The translations under genes were made by a program, and so were the position numbers. A stretch of DNA of 63,668 bases from Streptomyces sp. BV286. GTDB lineage: Bacteria; Actinomycetota; Actinomycetes; Streptomycetales; Streptomycetaceae. Location of the stretch: the NCBI RefSeq assembly GCF_019090165.1, contig NZ_JAHRIB010000135.1:1-63668 (forward strand), in the 5' to 3' direction. Positions within the stretch are counted from its first letter, which is position 1. Each line of letters starts with the position of its first letter. Under the pieces are notes generated by a model. The model was not told the origin of the DNA and made no database searches. It saw only the letters and a program-made list of their open reading frames with translations. Positions 16,132 to 24,272 of this stretch are shown in pieces.

Positions 16132-17814
16132 GTGTTATCCGGCAGCGATGATCAGCAGGGCGCGGCCTACGCGCCACACGGGGCCGGGCGGCTGATCGCC
16201 GGCCGGTACCTGCTGGCCGAGCAGCTCGGCAGGGGCGGCATGGGCACGGTCTGGCGGGCCCACGACCAACTGCTCGCCCGGGACGTGGCGGCCAAGGAGC
16301 TGCACGTCTTCACCCAGGGCGACGAGGACCACCGAAGATGGCTGCGCCGTGCCGTGCGCGAGGCACGGGTGGTCGCCCGGGTGCCGCACCCGCACGTGGT
16401 CGGGGTCCACGACCTGGTCGAGCACGAGAACCGGCTGTGGATCGTCATGGAGCTCGTCGACGGCCCCTCGCTCGCCCAACTCATCGCCCAGTCCGGTCCG
16501 TTGGAGCCGAGAAAGGTCGCCGCGCTGGGGGCGCAGCTGCTCGGCGCACTGGAGGCCGTGCACGCCGTCGGAGCGCTGCACCGGGACGTCAAGCCGGCCA
16601 ACGTCCTGCTGCGCCGCGACGGCAGCGCGGTCCTCACCGACTTCGGGATCGCCGTCCTTGACGACGGTGAGGCCCACACGAACTCCGGTGAATTCGCGGG
16701 TTCCGTCGAGTACATGGCGCCCGAACGTGTCAACGGCGGCCAGGTCGGCCCCGCTTCCGACCTGTGGTCGCTGGCCGCGACACTCGTCACCGCCGCCACC
16801 GGCTCGTCGCCGTTCCGCCGCCCCGCGCACGCGGCCACCCTGCACGCCGTGGCGTACGAAGAACCCGGTCTCCCGGCGCAGTTGGGCCCGCTGCTGCCGG
16901 TCGTCGAGGCGCTCCTGCGCAAGGTGCCCGAGGAACGGCCCTCCGTGGCCGACGCGTCGGCCGCCCTGCGGCGCGTCGCCGAGGGAGCCGTCGAGGGAGC
17001 CGCGGAGAGAGCCGGGGACACGGCGCCGTTGCCGACGCCCACCGTCCAGGTCCAGGTCCCGGCCCCGGCCGGTGTCGCCCTCGCGGACGCGGAGACCCGG
17101 ACCCGTCAGCACGCCCCGTGGTCGGAGCCGGTCTCGCTCACCTCGCGCTACGACGCCGAGACCGCGTCCGCGTTGAGGAACGATGCCACGGGGCGAGGGA
17201 ACGCGGGACGGCGTGACAAGCGGCTGCTGTGGTGGGTCGCCTCCGCAGTCGCCCTCCTTTTCCTGGGGACCGGTGCCGGTCTCCTCCTCGCCGGGGTCCC
17301 GCCCTTCGAACGGGCCGCGCAGGACGGCGCGGCGGACCGCGAGGACCAGAGGAGCGGGGCCGACCAGGCGGCCGGGACCCCCTTGTCGCCGACGCCCGTC
17401 GTCGCCAACGACTCGGTGGTCCGCAGCACGGAGGGCTGGCAGCGGGTCACCGAGACGCTCATCCGGGCGGGCGACACGGTCACGGTCCGCGTCGTCTCGG
17501 GGCAGTGGACCGTCGACGACCCCGAGATGCCACAGACCGGGCCCGACGGGTACGACCCCGCGACCGACAAGGCACTGGACTTCGCCGCGGCGACCTGCAA
17601 GGTCAACGCGTCGGCGCCCTTCGGCGCGCTCCTCGGTCGCTTCACCGAGGGAGGCGAGGGCGAGACGAGCGACCTGGTGGGCAAGGAATGGACCTTCCAG
17701 GCAGCGGCCGCGGGCACGCTCGAACTGCGCATCAACGACGGCGACGGTACCTGCCTGGCGGACAACTCCGGTGACCTTTCCGTCAAGGTGACCGTGACCG
17801 GGGAGCCCGGGTGA
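16132..17814 (+). CDS. Membrane Ser/Thr protein kinase (PknB type) with a TTA second codon
   Basis: A 560-aa Hanks-type kinase. GRGGMG (33-38), Lys55 in VAAKEL, HRDVKPAN (150-157) and DFG (170-172) are all intact, so it should be active. A juxtamembrane linker leads to one membrane helix (about 364-387) and an external domain of about 170 aa with two Cys residues and no PASTA repeats. An in-frame TGA at 16126 and the absence of other start codons before the kinase core make GTG 16132 the only plausible start; GGGAGGGG lies about 12 nt upstream. The second codon is TTA, read in Streptomyces by the bldA tRNA, so translation may depend on development. Its stop overlaps the next start (GTGA). Confidence 0.92.
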   Translation: MLSGSDDQQGAAYAPHGAGRLIAGRYLLAEQLGRGGMGTVWRAHDQLLARDVAAKELHVFTQGDEDHRRWLRRAVREARVVARVPHPHVVGVHDLVEHENRLWIVMELVDGPSLAQLIAQSGPLEPRKVAALGAQLLGALEAVHAVGALHRDVKPANVLLRRDGSAVLTDFGIAVLDDGEAHTNSGEFAGSVEYMAPERVNGGQVGPASDLWSLAATLVTAATGSSPFRRPAHAATLHAVAYEEPGLPAQLGPLLPVVEALLRKVPEERPSVADASAALRRVAEGAVEGAAERAGDTAPLPTPTVQVQVPAPAGVALADAETRTRQHAPWSEPVSLTSRYDAETASALRNDATGRGNAGRRDKRLLWWVASAVALLFLGTGAGLLLAGVPPFERAAQDGAADREDQRSGADQAAGTPLSPTPVVANDSVVRSTEGWQRVTETLIRAGDTVTVRVVSGQWTVDDPEMPQTGPDGYDPATDKALDFAAATCKVNASAPFGALLGRFTEGGEGETSDLVGKEWTFQAAAAGTLELRINDGDGTCLADNSGDLSVKVTVTGEPG

Positions 17815-18635
17815 ACGGCTCTCCGGACCCCTACCGGCTCGTGCCGGGCGCCCCCGACTCGCCCGTGATCCTGCACGTACCGCACTCCTCCCGGGTCGTC
17901 CCCGCCGGTGTACGTGAGGGAATCGTCCTCGACGACGCCGCGCTGGAACGGGAGTTGGACCACATCACCGACTCGCACACCGCCCGGATCGCCGCGGAGG
18001 CCGCCGCCCTGGCCGCGAACGGGCCCGGACGGAAAGAACCCTGGCGGTTCGTCAACGGGTTGTCGCGCCTGGTCGTCGACCCCGAGCGCTTCCCGGACGA
18101 ACGGGAGGAGATGCGGGCCGTCGGCATGGGAGCCGTCTACACCCGCACCACCCACGGGAAGCCGCTCCGACCGGACGGCCATCCGGAGGAGCCGCTCATC
18201 GACCGCTACTTCCACCCCTACGCCGCCGCCATGACCGACGCGGTGGCCCGGCGGCTGGAGGCCACCGGACGGGCCGTGATCATCGACGTGCACTCCTACC
18301 CGGGCGAGCGGCTGCCGTACGAGCTGCACGGCGACGGCCCCCGGCCACCCGTCTGCCTCGGGCACGACTCCTTCCACACCGCGCCCGACCTGCTCGCCCA
18401 CGCCGAGAAGGCGTTCGCCGGCTTCGGCGGTACGGGCGTCAACAGCCCCTTCTCGGGGACGTACGTCCCGCTGAAGTACTACGGGACCGACCGGCGGGTC
18501 GGTGCTCTGATGATCGAGATCCGGCGGGACGTCTACATGACCGAGCCGGGTGGTCCGGCCGGCCCCGGCCTGCACCGGGTGGCGGCCGCGCTGGCGGAAC
18601 TCGTGGACGCGGTGACCGGCGCGCCGCCGACCTGA
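17811..18635 (+). CDS. N-formylglutamate amidohydrolase family protein
   Basis: A 274-aa protein of the N-formylglutamate amidohydrolase (HutG-like) family, which removes N-formyl groups in a zinc-dependent way. Visible motifs are VILHVPHSSRVVP, DHITDSHTARIA, FVNGLSRLVVDPERFPDE, IDVHSYPGERLPYEL and MIEIRRDVYM, which contain the His/Asp/Glu residues of the family. The start is coupled to the kinase gene by a 4-nt GTGA overlap, an unusual partner. There are no other histidine-degradation genes nearby, so the true substrate may be another formyl or acyl amino acid. Confidence 0.85.
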   Translation: MNGSPDPYRLVPGAPDSPVILHVPHSSRVVPAGVREGIVLDDAALERELDHITDSHTARIAAEAAALAANGPGRKEPWRFVNGLSRLVVDPERFPDEREEMRAVGMGAVYTRTTHGKPLRPDGHPEEPLIDRYFHPYAAAMTDAVARRLEATGRAVIIDVHSYPGERLPYELHGDGPRPPVCLGHDSFHTAPDLLAHAEKAFAGFGGTGVNSPFSGTYVPLKYYGTDRRVGALMIEIRRDVYMTEPGGPAGPGLHRVAAALAELVDAVTGAPPT

Positions 18636-18710
18636 GCCGTCGTCCGGCCGGCCGGAACGGGACGCAGGCCCGGCCACCCCGCCGGTAGCCGTCTCTGGTA
18701 CTACCGTCCC

Positions 18711-19577
18711 ATGGCAATGGAGCGGTTCATCGGCATCGACCTGGCCTGGGCGCAGGGCGGGGCCCGCAGGCCCAACGAGACCGGCGTGGCCGCCATCAAC
18801 GGCGACGGGGAGGTCGTCGACTGCGGCTGGACCCGCGGCCTCGACGAGACGGCGGCATGGCTGGCCGGGACGGCCGTCGACGGATCGACACTGGTCTTCG
18901 TCGACGCTCCGCTGGTCGTCGACAATCCGACGGGCCAACGCACGTGCGAACGGCAGGTCGGCCAGCGGTACGGACGCTGGAAGGTGAGCGCGAACAGCAC
19001 CAACCAGCGCTCTGCCCGCCTGGCCGGAGTACTCCTGCGGGAACGGCTCCAGGAGGCGGGCTGGTCCTACGACGACGGCAGAAGCGGACCGCCGGGCGGC
19101 GGCCTCGTCCTGTCCGAGTGCTACCCGTACACGGCTCTCGTCGGGGCCGGCGAACTGGGCTACGACCTGGAGCGGCCCACCTACAAACGGCGGCCGGCAC
19201 GCGTGCCGTCCGCCGACTGGCGAGCGGTGCGGGCGCAGGCCTGCGACGTGCTGATCGCGCGCATGGCGGGCCTGGAAACCGCCGACCCGCCCCTCCTGCT
19301 CTCCTCGCACCCCGTCTCCCGCCGGCTGCTGGAGGAGCCCTCGCCCGAACGGGCGGCCGACTACAAGCACCGGGAGGACCTCATCGACACGCTGCTCTGT
19401 GCCTGGACGGCCGCCCTGTGGTACCGGCACGGACCGCAGCGCTGCCAGGTACTGGGAGCGGACGGTCTCCAACCGCCGGGGCACGCTCCCACCATCATCG
19501 CGCCCGCCCGCCCCGAGCAGCGACGGGACCACATGGCTGTCTCGGCGGTTCCCCGGAACGGGCGCGGAGGCCGCTGA
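18711..19577 (+). CDS. DUF429 domain-containing protein
   Basis: A 288-aa protein with the DUF429 start FIGIDLAWAQGG, then VFVDAPLVV, TCERQVGQRYG and KHREDLIDTLLCAWTAALW at the C-terminal end. DUF429 is predicted to have an RNase H-like fold. The acidic residues in GIDLAW, VDAP and REDLIDTLL would form the metal site, but no activity is established. It is probably a single-gene unit. Confidence 0.8.
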   Translation: MAMERFIGIDLAWAQGGARRPNETGVAAINGDGEVVDCGWTRGLDETAAWLAGTAVDGSTLVFVDAPLVVDNPTGQRTCERQVGQRYGRWKVSANSTNQRSARLAGVLLRERLQEAGWSYDDGRSGPPGGGLVLSECYPYTALVGAGELGYDLERPTYKRRPARVPSADWRAVRAQACDVLIARMAGLETADPPLLLSSHPVSRRLLEEPSPERAADYKHREDLIDTLLCAWTAALWYRHGPQRCQVLGADGLQPPGHAPTIIAPARPEQRRDHMAVSAVPRNGRGGR

Positions 19578-19702
19578 GCCGGTCGCCGATCCGGCGCCCT
19601 GGGGGCACGCTGGAAGCAGCCACCCGCGATGCGGGCGGCCGACCGGCGCCGGGACGAGAGCTCCCCTGCCGGTCGCACGGGAACAGGGCGAGGTGAACAC
19701 GC

Positions 19703-20644
19703 ATGTGCCACGGGGCCGTGTCGTCGCTGCGGCGGGCCTGTCGCGGCCCTCTCGTCCTGGGGCGCAACGCCGGTGACGACCCGCCGTCCGGGCCCCGGGA
19801 CGACGAGAAGGGCGGACGGGCACCCCGCGGCCACGGGCACCGGTCCGGGGAGCTGAGGCGTTCCCTCCACGCCCGGGGCACGGGAGTATGGCTGCGCGGC
19901 AAGGAAGTGGAGCTTCTGCACCGTGCGATGGGCTTCGCGGCGCTGGGGCTGGTGACGCTCTCCCCGCTGCTGATCGTGGTCGCGGCGACCGTTCCGATCC
20001 AGGAGCGCGGCTTCGCTCTGTGGGTCGTGGACGGCATGGGGCTGTCCGGCCGGCCTGCCGACTCCGTACAGGACCTCTTCGCCGCGCCCCGCAAGGTTCT
20101 GAGCACGACCAGCGCCCTGAGTGTGGTGCTGCTCGCGCTCTTCGGCGTGACCTTCGCGGGCAGCGTCCAGACCGGCTACGAGAAGGTGTGGGACCTGCCG
20201 GCCGGGCGCTGGCACGCCGTGTGGCGACGCGCGGTGTGGCTCGTCGCCCTGACGGCCTACCTCTTCGCCGAGGCGCAGAGCGGGGCCGTCCTCGGATCGG
20301 GAGTTCTGCGCTCATGGGGCCGGATCGGCCTGTCCGTGCTGCTCGGGGTGCTCTTCTTCTGGTGGGCGCAGCGATTCCTGCTGGGCGGCCGGATCCCCTG
20401 GCGTGCCCTGCTGCCGGGCGCGATCGCCACGGTGGTGGGCCTGGGCGGCCTTCGCGCGTTCTCGTCCCTGGTCTTCTCCCCGCTGATCGTGAGCAACGCG
20501 GTCTCGTACGGTGCGGTCGGCACGGTGCTGATCGTGACGTCCTGGCTCATCGGTGTCGGCTTCGTCGTCTTCGGTGGTGCCCTCGTCGGCCGCTACTGGT
20601 ACCTCCACGAACCGCACCACGTTCCGCACCGGCACCGGTCCTGA
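19703..20644 (+). CDS. YihY/BrkB-type inner membrane protein
   Basis: A 313-aa membrane protein with six hydrophobic segments: GFAALGLVTLSPLLIVVAAT, SALSVVLLALFGVTFAGS, AVWLVALTAYLFAEA, IGLSVLLGVLFFWWAQ, RALLPGAIATVVGLGGLRAF and VGTVLIVTSWLIGVGFVVFGG. The arrangement, with GYEKVWDLPAGRW after the second segment, fits the YihY/virulence factor BrkB family (once called RNase BN). Function unknown. GAGGTG lies before the ATG. The first 60 residues are hydrophilic and low-complexity. Confidence 0.75.
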   Translation: MCHGAVSSLRRACRGPLVLGRNAGDDPPSGPRDDEKGGRAPRGHGHRSGELRRSLHARGTGVWLRGKEVELLHRAMGFAALGLVTLSPLLIVVAATVPIQERGFALWVVDGMGLSGRPADSVQDLFAAPRKVLSTTSALSVVLLALFGVTFAGSVQTGYEKVWDLPAGRWHAVWRRAVWLVALTAYLFAEAQSGAVLGSGVLRSWGRIGLSVLLGVLFFWWAQRFLLGGRIPWRALLPGAIATVVGLGGLRAFSSLVFSPLIVSNAVSYGAVGTVLIVTSWLIGVGFVVFGGALVGRYWYLHEPHHVPHRHRS

Positions 20645-20650
20645 CCCGTC

Positions 20651-20688
20651 GTCCGGCCGGGTTCCCTCCTGGGGGAACCCGGCCGGAC
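20651..20688. terminator. Perfect 16-bp-stem hairpin between convergent genes
   Basis: Arms 20651-20666 and 20673-20688 are perfectly complementary (GTCCGGCCGGGTTCCC) with a 6-nt loop, between the YihY and GH115 genes. Confidence 0.85.
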
Positions 20689-20722
20689 GCGGTTGCCGGA
20701 CGGCCCGTCCGGGCGTCGGCGC

Positions 20723-23719
20723 CTACCGGGCGGGCGACTCCGGGCCCTGCCCCGCGGGCTCGGGGTCGGGATTGAAGGACCGGTGGTAGCTCTCGGGCGG
20801 CGCGAGATAGCTGCCGGGCAGGCCGCCGGTGTCGATGACGATCTGGTCCACCGCGATCGCGGGGTCGACCATGAAGAGCCTCAGCACGTGCTCGCCGGGT
20901 TCGGTGACGGTCACCGTCGCCGTCAGCTTCTCGATCCCGTCCTCCACGTTGCGGGCCCAGGCATCCCCCCGGTTGCCGGTGGCGACGGCCTGGCCCGACA
21001 GGACCGTCACCGGCCGGTCGTCGAGGGCGACGGCCAGCCGCCGGTGCCCGCGCTCGTCGAGGGAGGGCAGACGGAAGACGGTGACCGGGAAGTCACCGGT
21101 GGACGTGAAACGGACGCGGTAGCGCAGCTCCGGTGCCCGCCGGGTGAGTTCCTCCGTGATCGGTTGTGCCGTCGACGGCACCGCCTCCATGGCGGCCGTG
21201 CGGCGGCCGAGCCCGCGCACCGTCCGCCAGCGGGCTCCGCCGCGTGCCAGCCGCCGGTCGAAGTGGGCGGCGTCGATCGAGACGTAGCCGTGGGCCTCGA
21301 CGAACCCGCGGGCCCGCTCGCGCGCCCGTTCCCCGTCGTTGAGCACCCGCAGGGGCACGTCGAAGCCCTGCCCGGCGCCGGTGACGGTCACCTTCGCGTC
21401 GTACGCGCCCTCGGGCACCCGCTCCCAGTCGATCTCCACCCACACGCGCGTCTGCTCGGTCAGGACACCGCCCGGCGTGCTCAGCCGCACCCACGGGTGG
21501 CTCGCCTCCGCCGTCCAGTCCAGCGCGAGGAAGCCGGTGTTGAACACGTCGAAGAAGCGCCGGTCCCTGGTGTACGAGGTGAAGGACAGGGGCCGGTCGG
21601 TCCCGGTCTCGTTGCCCTCCGCCGCCACGCCTGCACCGGACGTGTCCTTCACGGGCACCCGGGTGACGGTCGGGCGGCCGGGCGCCTTGGGGATCTGCGA
21701 GGGGTACGGATTGACGATCCCGTCCCATTTCCCGCCGGCGATCTCGGTGTTGTACCGCTTGGTGATCGCCACCTCCTCCGCGTGGGCCGCGCCGGACAGG
21801 TCCGCGAAACGGTTCGCCCCCGCCCCGCGCCCCTGGCGGATCGCCAGGGCGTTGCGGTCCGCCCAGTAGAACTTCAGGTTCATCAAGTACGCCCCGTGCA
21901 CCGGGTATTCGACCAGTTCGTAGAAGGCGTCCCGGTAGGCCTCGGGCAGCCTTGCCCCGAGCGCTCTGGTCCGCTCCAGCAGCCGGCCGTACGCGGCCAT
22001 CCGGCGGCCCGCCTCGTCCCCGTGATGGACGAGCGAGAAGGTGCCGCGGTCGATGAACTCAGGCCGCCGCTCGGCCGCGAGGCGGTAGTACTCGGTGCGG
22101 ATGGCGGCGATCTCCCGGCCGTGGCGCTGCCCGAACTGCCGCCCGGCCCACTCGACGAGGAAGTCCTCCACGTCGTCGGCGTCCCAGCGGTCGACGTCCC
22201 AGGCCATGTCCATGGAGAAGGACAGCCCCGTCTCGATCGACTTGAGGTCTCCCACGTTGAAGATCCACATGCGGTCGGCGCCGTGCTCGTACACGCGCCG
22301 CAACTCGTGCCAGACCTTGGTCAGTTGAGTGGTGTCCAGCCACAGGTAGCTCTTGGGGCGGCCCCAGTAGGAGAGGTGGTAGTAGATGCCGTTGCCGCCC
22401 GGGCGCCGCCGTTCCACCTCGTCGGGCAGCTGGCGCATGTTGCCGTGGTTGTCGTCCGGCCAGATCAGCGTCACGTCGTCCGGCACCCGGACACCGGCGT
22501 TGTAGAGCTCCAGGACCTCCTTGTACGGGATGAAGATCTGCGGCTCGGCCGAGGGGCCGACCTCCTCGGTCAGCAGGCGGCGCTGGTCCGCGATGATGTC
22601 GTTCATCACCACGACCTTCTCCGGGATCGTGGTGGCGTGCTTCGTCTCCAGCGCGGAGTCGTGCAGTCCGCGCATCCCGAGCGTCCAGCTGCTCTCGTAG
22701 CCGGCGTTCTGGCGGGCCCGGGCCCGCCAGTAGTCGGAGATGACGGCCGGGTTCACCGTGTAGTCGTACACCGGCAGGCCGCCGTCCGGGGCCGGGTGCT
22801 CCCTGGCCCAGGGGTCCCACTCGTGGACACCGTTGCGCAGCATGGCCTCGGGATGACTGGAGCCGACGACGATGCCGTACCGGTCGGCCAGTTCGGGGTT
22901 CTCCCGGTGCTTGTTGAAGAAGTCGGAGTACGGATGCATCGCGGGCCACAGGTAGTTGGCCTTCAGGCGGAGCAGCAGTTCGAAGACGCGGCGATAGGTC
23001 TCCGGGCCGATGTTCTTGTCCGGCTCCTGGGTGCGGTGGGCCCAAGTGGTCAGGTTCTGCTCGTCGTTGATGAAAACGCCCCGGTAGCGGACGGACGGCT
23101 CGTACCGTTTGAGGGTTCTCGCGGGGACCGTCACGGTGTCGCTGTGTTCCACGGGGACGTCGGCCCACCAGTGCCAGGGCGAGACCCCGATGCGTTCCGA
23201 GGTGTCGTAGATGCCGTAGGCGGTGCCGCGCCGGTCGCTTCCGGCGATCACCAGGGCGCGTTCCACTCCGCGGACCGGGCGGTCCACCACCTGGGTCACC
23301 GACGCCTCCCAGCGGCCCTTCACCCGGGAGACGTCCAACCGCCCTTCCTTGACGAGCCGGTCGACGACCGGGCTCGCGCCGATGGTGCCCACCAGGACGA
23401 GCAGCGGGGCCTTCCCGGGCAGATCGTGCAGCAGCCGGGGCCGTATGCCGCTGACCCGCTCGATGTCCGCCCGCAGATCGCCGGCCGCGCGGACCACCGC
23501 GGGGTCGTCCGCCGGATCCACGAACAGGTCGACGGCTACGCCGCCCCGCACCAGAGGGAAGCCTGCCCGGTCCGACGACGCGGCCCGGGCGGTCGTGGGC
23601 AGCACTCCGGGGATCAGCGGGGCCGCCCCGGCGGCCGCCATGCCCCGCAGGAACGACTTGCGGGTCCACGCGGGTGAGGGGCTCTGCTGTGCGTCGAGCG
23701 GCGGTTCGTTGTGCGGCAC
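20723..23719 (-). CDS. Secreted glycoside hydrolase family 115 protein (alpha-glucuronidase type)
   Basis: A protein of about 998 aa. The N terminus WTRKSFLRGMAAAG with a following hydrophobic stretch ending TTARA is a twin-arginine-like signal with R-K in place of R-R. The body shows GH115 hallmarks: GTAYGIYDTSERIGVSPWHWWAD, VRYRGVFINDEQ, NYLWPAMHP, GIVVGSSHPEAMLRN, DDVTLIWPDDNHGNMRQLP and YHLSYWGRPKSYLWL. Characterised GH115 enzymes remove (4-O-methyl)glucuronic acid from xylan or arabinogalactan. A C-terminal beta-sandwich region follows residue 700. GTG at 23719 with AAAGG upstream is preferred over a start 48 codons earlier. A LacI-type palindrome lies about 155 bp upstream. Confidence 0.88.
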   Translation of the reverse strand: MPHNEPPLDAQQSPSPAWTRKSFLRGMAAAGAAPLIPGVLPTTARAASSDRAGFPLVRGGVAVDLFVDPADDPAVVRAAGDLRADIERVSGIRPRLLHDLPGKAPLLVLVGTIGASPVVDRLVKEGRLDVSRVKGRWEASVTQVVDRPVRGVERALVIAGSDRRGTAYGIYDTSERIGVSPWHWWADVPVEHSDTVTVPARTLKRYEPSVRYRGVFINDEQNLTTWAHRTQEPDKNIGPETYRRVFELLLRLKANYLWPAMHPYSDFFNKHRENPELADRYGIVVGSSHPEAMLRNGVHEWDPWAREHPAPDGGLPVYDYTVNPAVISDYWRARARQNAGYESSWTLGMRGLHDSALETKHATTIPEKVVVMNDIIADQRRLLTEEVGPSAEPQIFIPYKEVLELYNAGVRVPDDVTLIWPDDNHGNMRQLPDEVERRRPGGNGIYYHLSYWGRPKSYLWLDTTQLTKVWHELRRVYEHGADRMWIFNVGDLKSIETGLSFSMDMAWDVDRWDADDVEDFLVEWAGRQFGQRHGREIAAIRTEYYRLAAERRPEFIDRGTFSLVHHGDEAGRRMAAYGRLLERTRALGARLPEAYRDAFYELVEYPVHGAYLMNLKFYWADRNALAIRQGRGAGANRFADLSGAAHAEEVAITKRYNTEIAGGKWDGIVNPYPSQIPKAPGRPTVTRVPVKDTSGAGVAAEGNETGTDRPLSFTSYTRDRRFFDVFNTGFLALDWTAEASHPWVRLSTPGGVLTEQTRVWVEIDWERVPEGAYDAKVTVTGAGQGFDVPLRVLNDGERARERARGFVEAHGYVSIDAAHFDRRLARGGARWRTVRGLGRRTAAMEAVPSTAQPITEELTRRAPELRYRVRFTSTGDFPVTVFRLPSLDERGHRRLAVALDDRPVTVLSGQAVATGNRGDAWARNVEDGIEKLTATVTVTEPGEHVLRLFMVDPAIAVDQIVIDTGGLPGSYLAPPESYHRSFNPDPEPAGQGPESPAR

Positions 23720-24272
23720 GAGGCGCTGCCTTTCCGCGTCCGGCCCGCGCGAGGCCTCGTCCGGGCCGTCGGCTGGGCCGAGCGCATGACTCGGTGGGAT
23801 GAGGCGGGGGAGCGACGGGCACGGCGAGGAGCGCGGTTGCCCTGCCGGACAACGGATTGGCATGCTCCGGCCAGAAAGCGCTTACTGTGCAGCCTAGGCC
23901 AGGTCTGATGAAGGCGTCCAGATCCCCGCGGGTGGCTCTCCGAGGTGCGGCCGGGGAGTGGAGGCGCCGGTGTGCGGCACGCTCGACGCCCGGACGGGAG
24001 CGTTCCCGCGGCGGTGCGGGTTCCTGTGAGGCTCGGCGTTGACCCCGTGCGATCGCAAAGCTGTGGCTAGACTCGCGCCCCATGCGTAACTCCGGCCCCG
24101 CCAGCCAGTGGCAGCAGACAGCCCGCAGCGCGTCGATCACCAACGCCCGGGGTCGCAGGAGAACGGACCGCGCGGCGATGCCCCGGCATGGCGGCACGCG
24201 CCTCAACTCGCCCATGGGCCGGGCCACTTGGGCAACCTCGTGCGCATCGCCCGAGAGGGGTGACGACGTTCC
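23720..24272. other. 553-bp divergent intergenic region
   Basis: It separates the GH115 gene and the polysaccharide synthase gene. It holds the LacI-like palindrome at 23876-23883, and TAGACT at about 24068 that could be a -10 for the plus-strand gene. No convincing small gene is seen. Confidence 0.5.
23876..23883. promoter_or_regulatory. LacI-type operator AAGCGCTT upstream of GH115
   Basis: The palindrome AAGCGCTT in the context AGAAAGCGCTTACTG matches the centre of many LacI-family operators. The same 8-mer occurs upstream of the sugar ABC transporter at 48523. It is AT-richer than its surroundings. Confidence 0.45.

Noticed and set aside
17148..20315. Minus-strand open frame of over 1000 codons
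   Set aside because: Antisense to the amidohydrolase, DUF429 and most of the YihY gene; Arg/Pro-rich, no domains.
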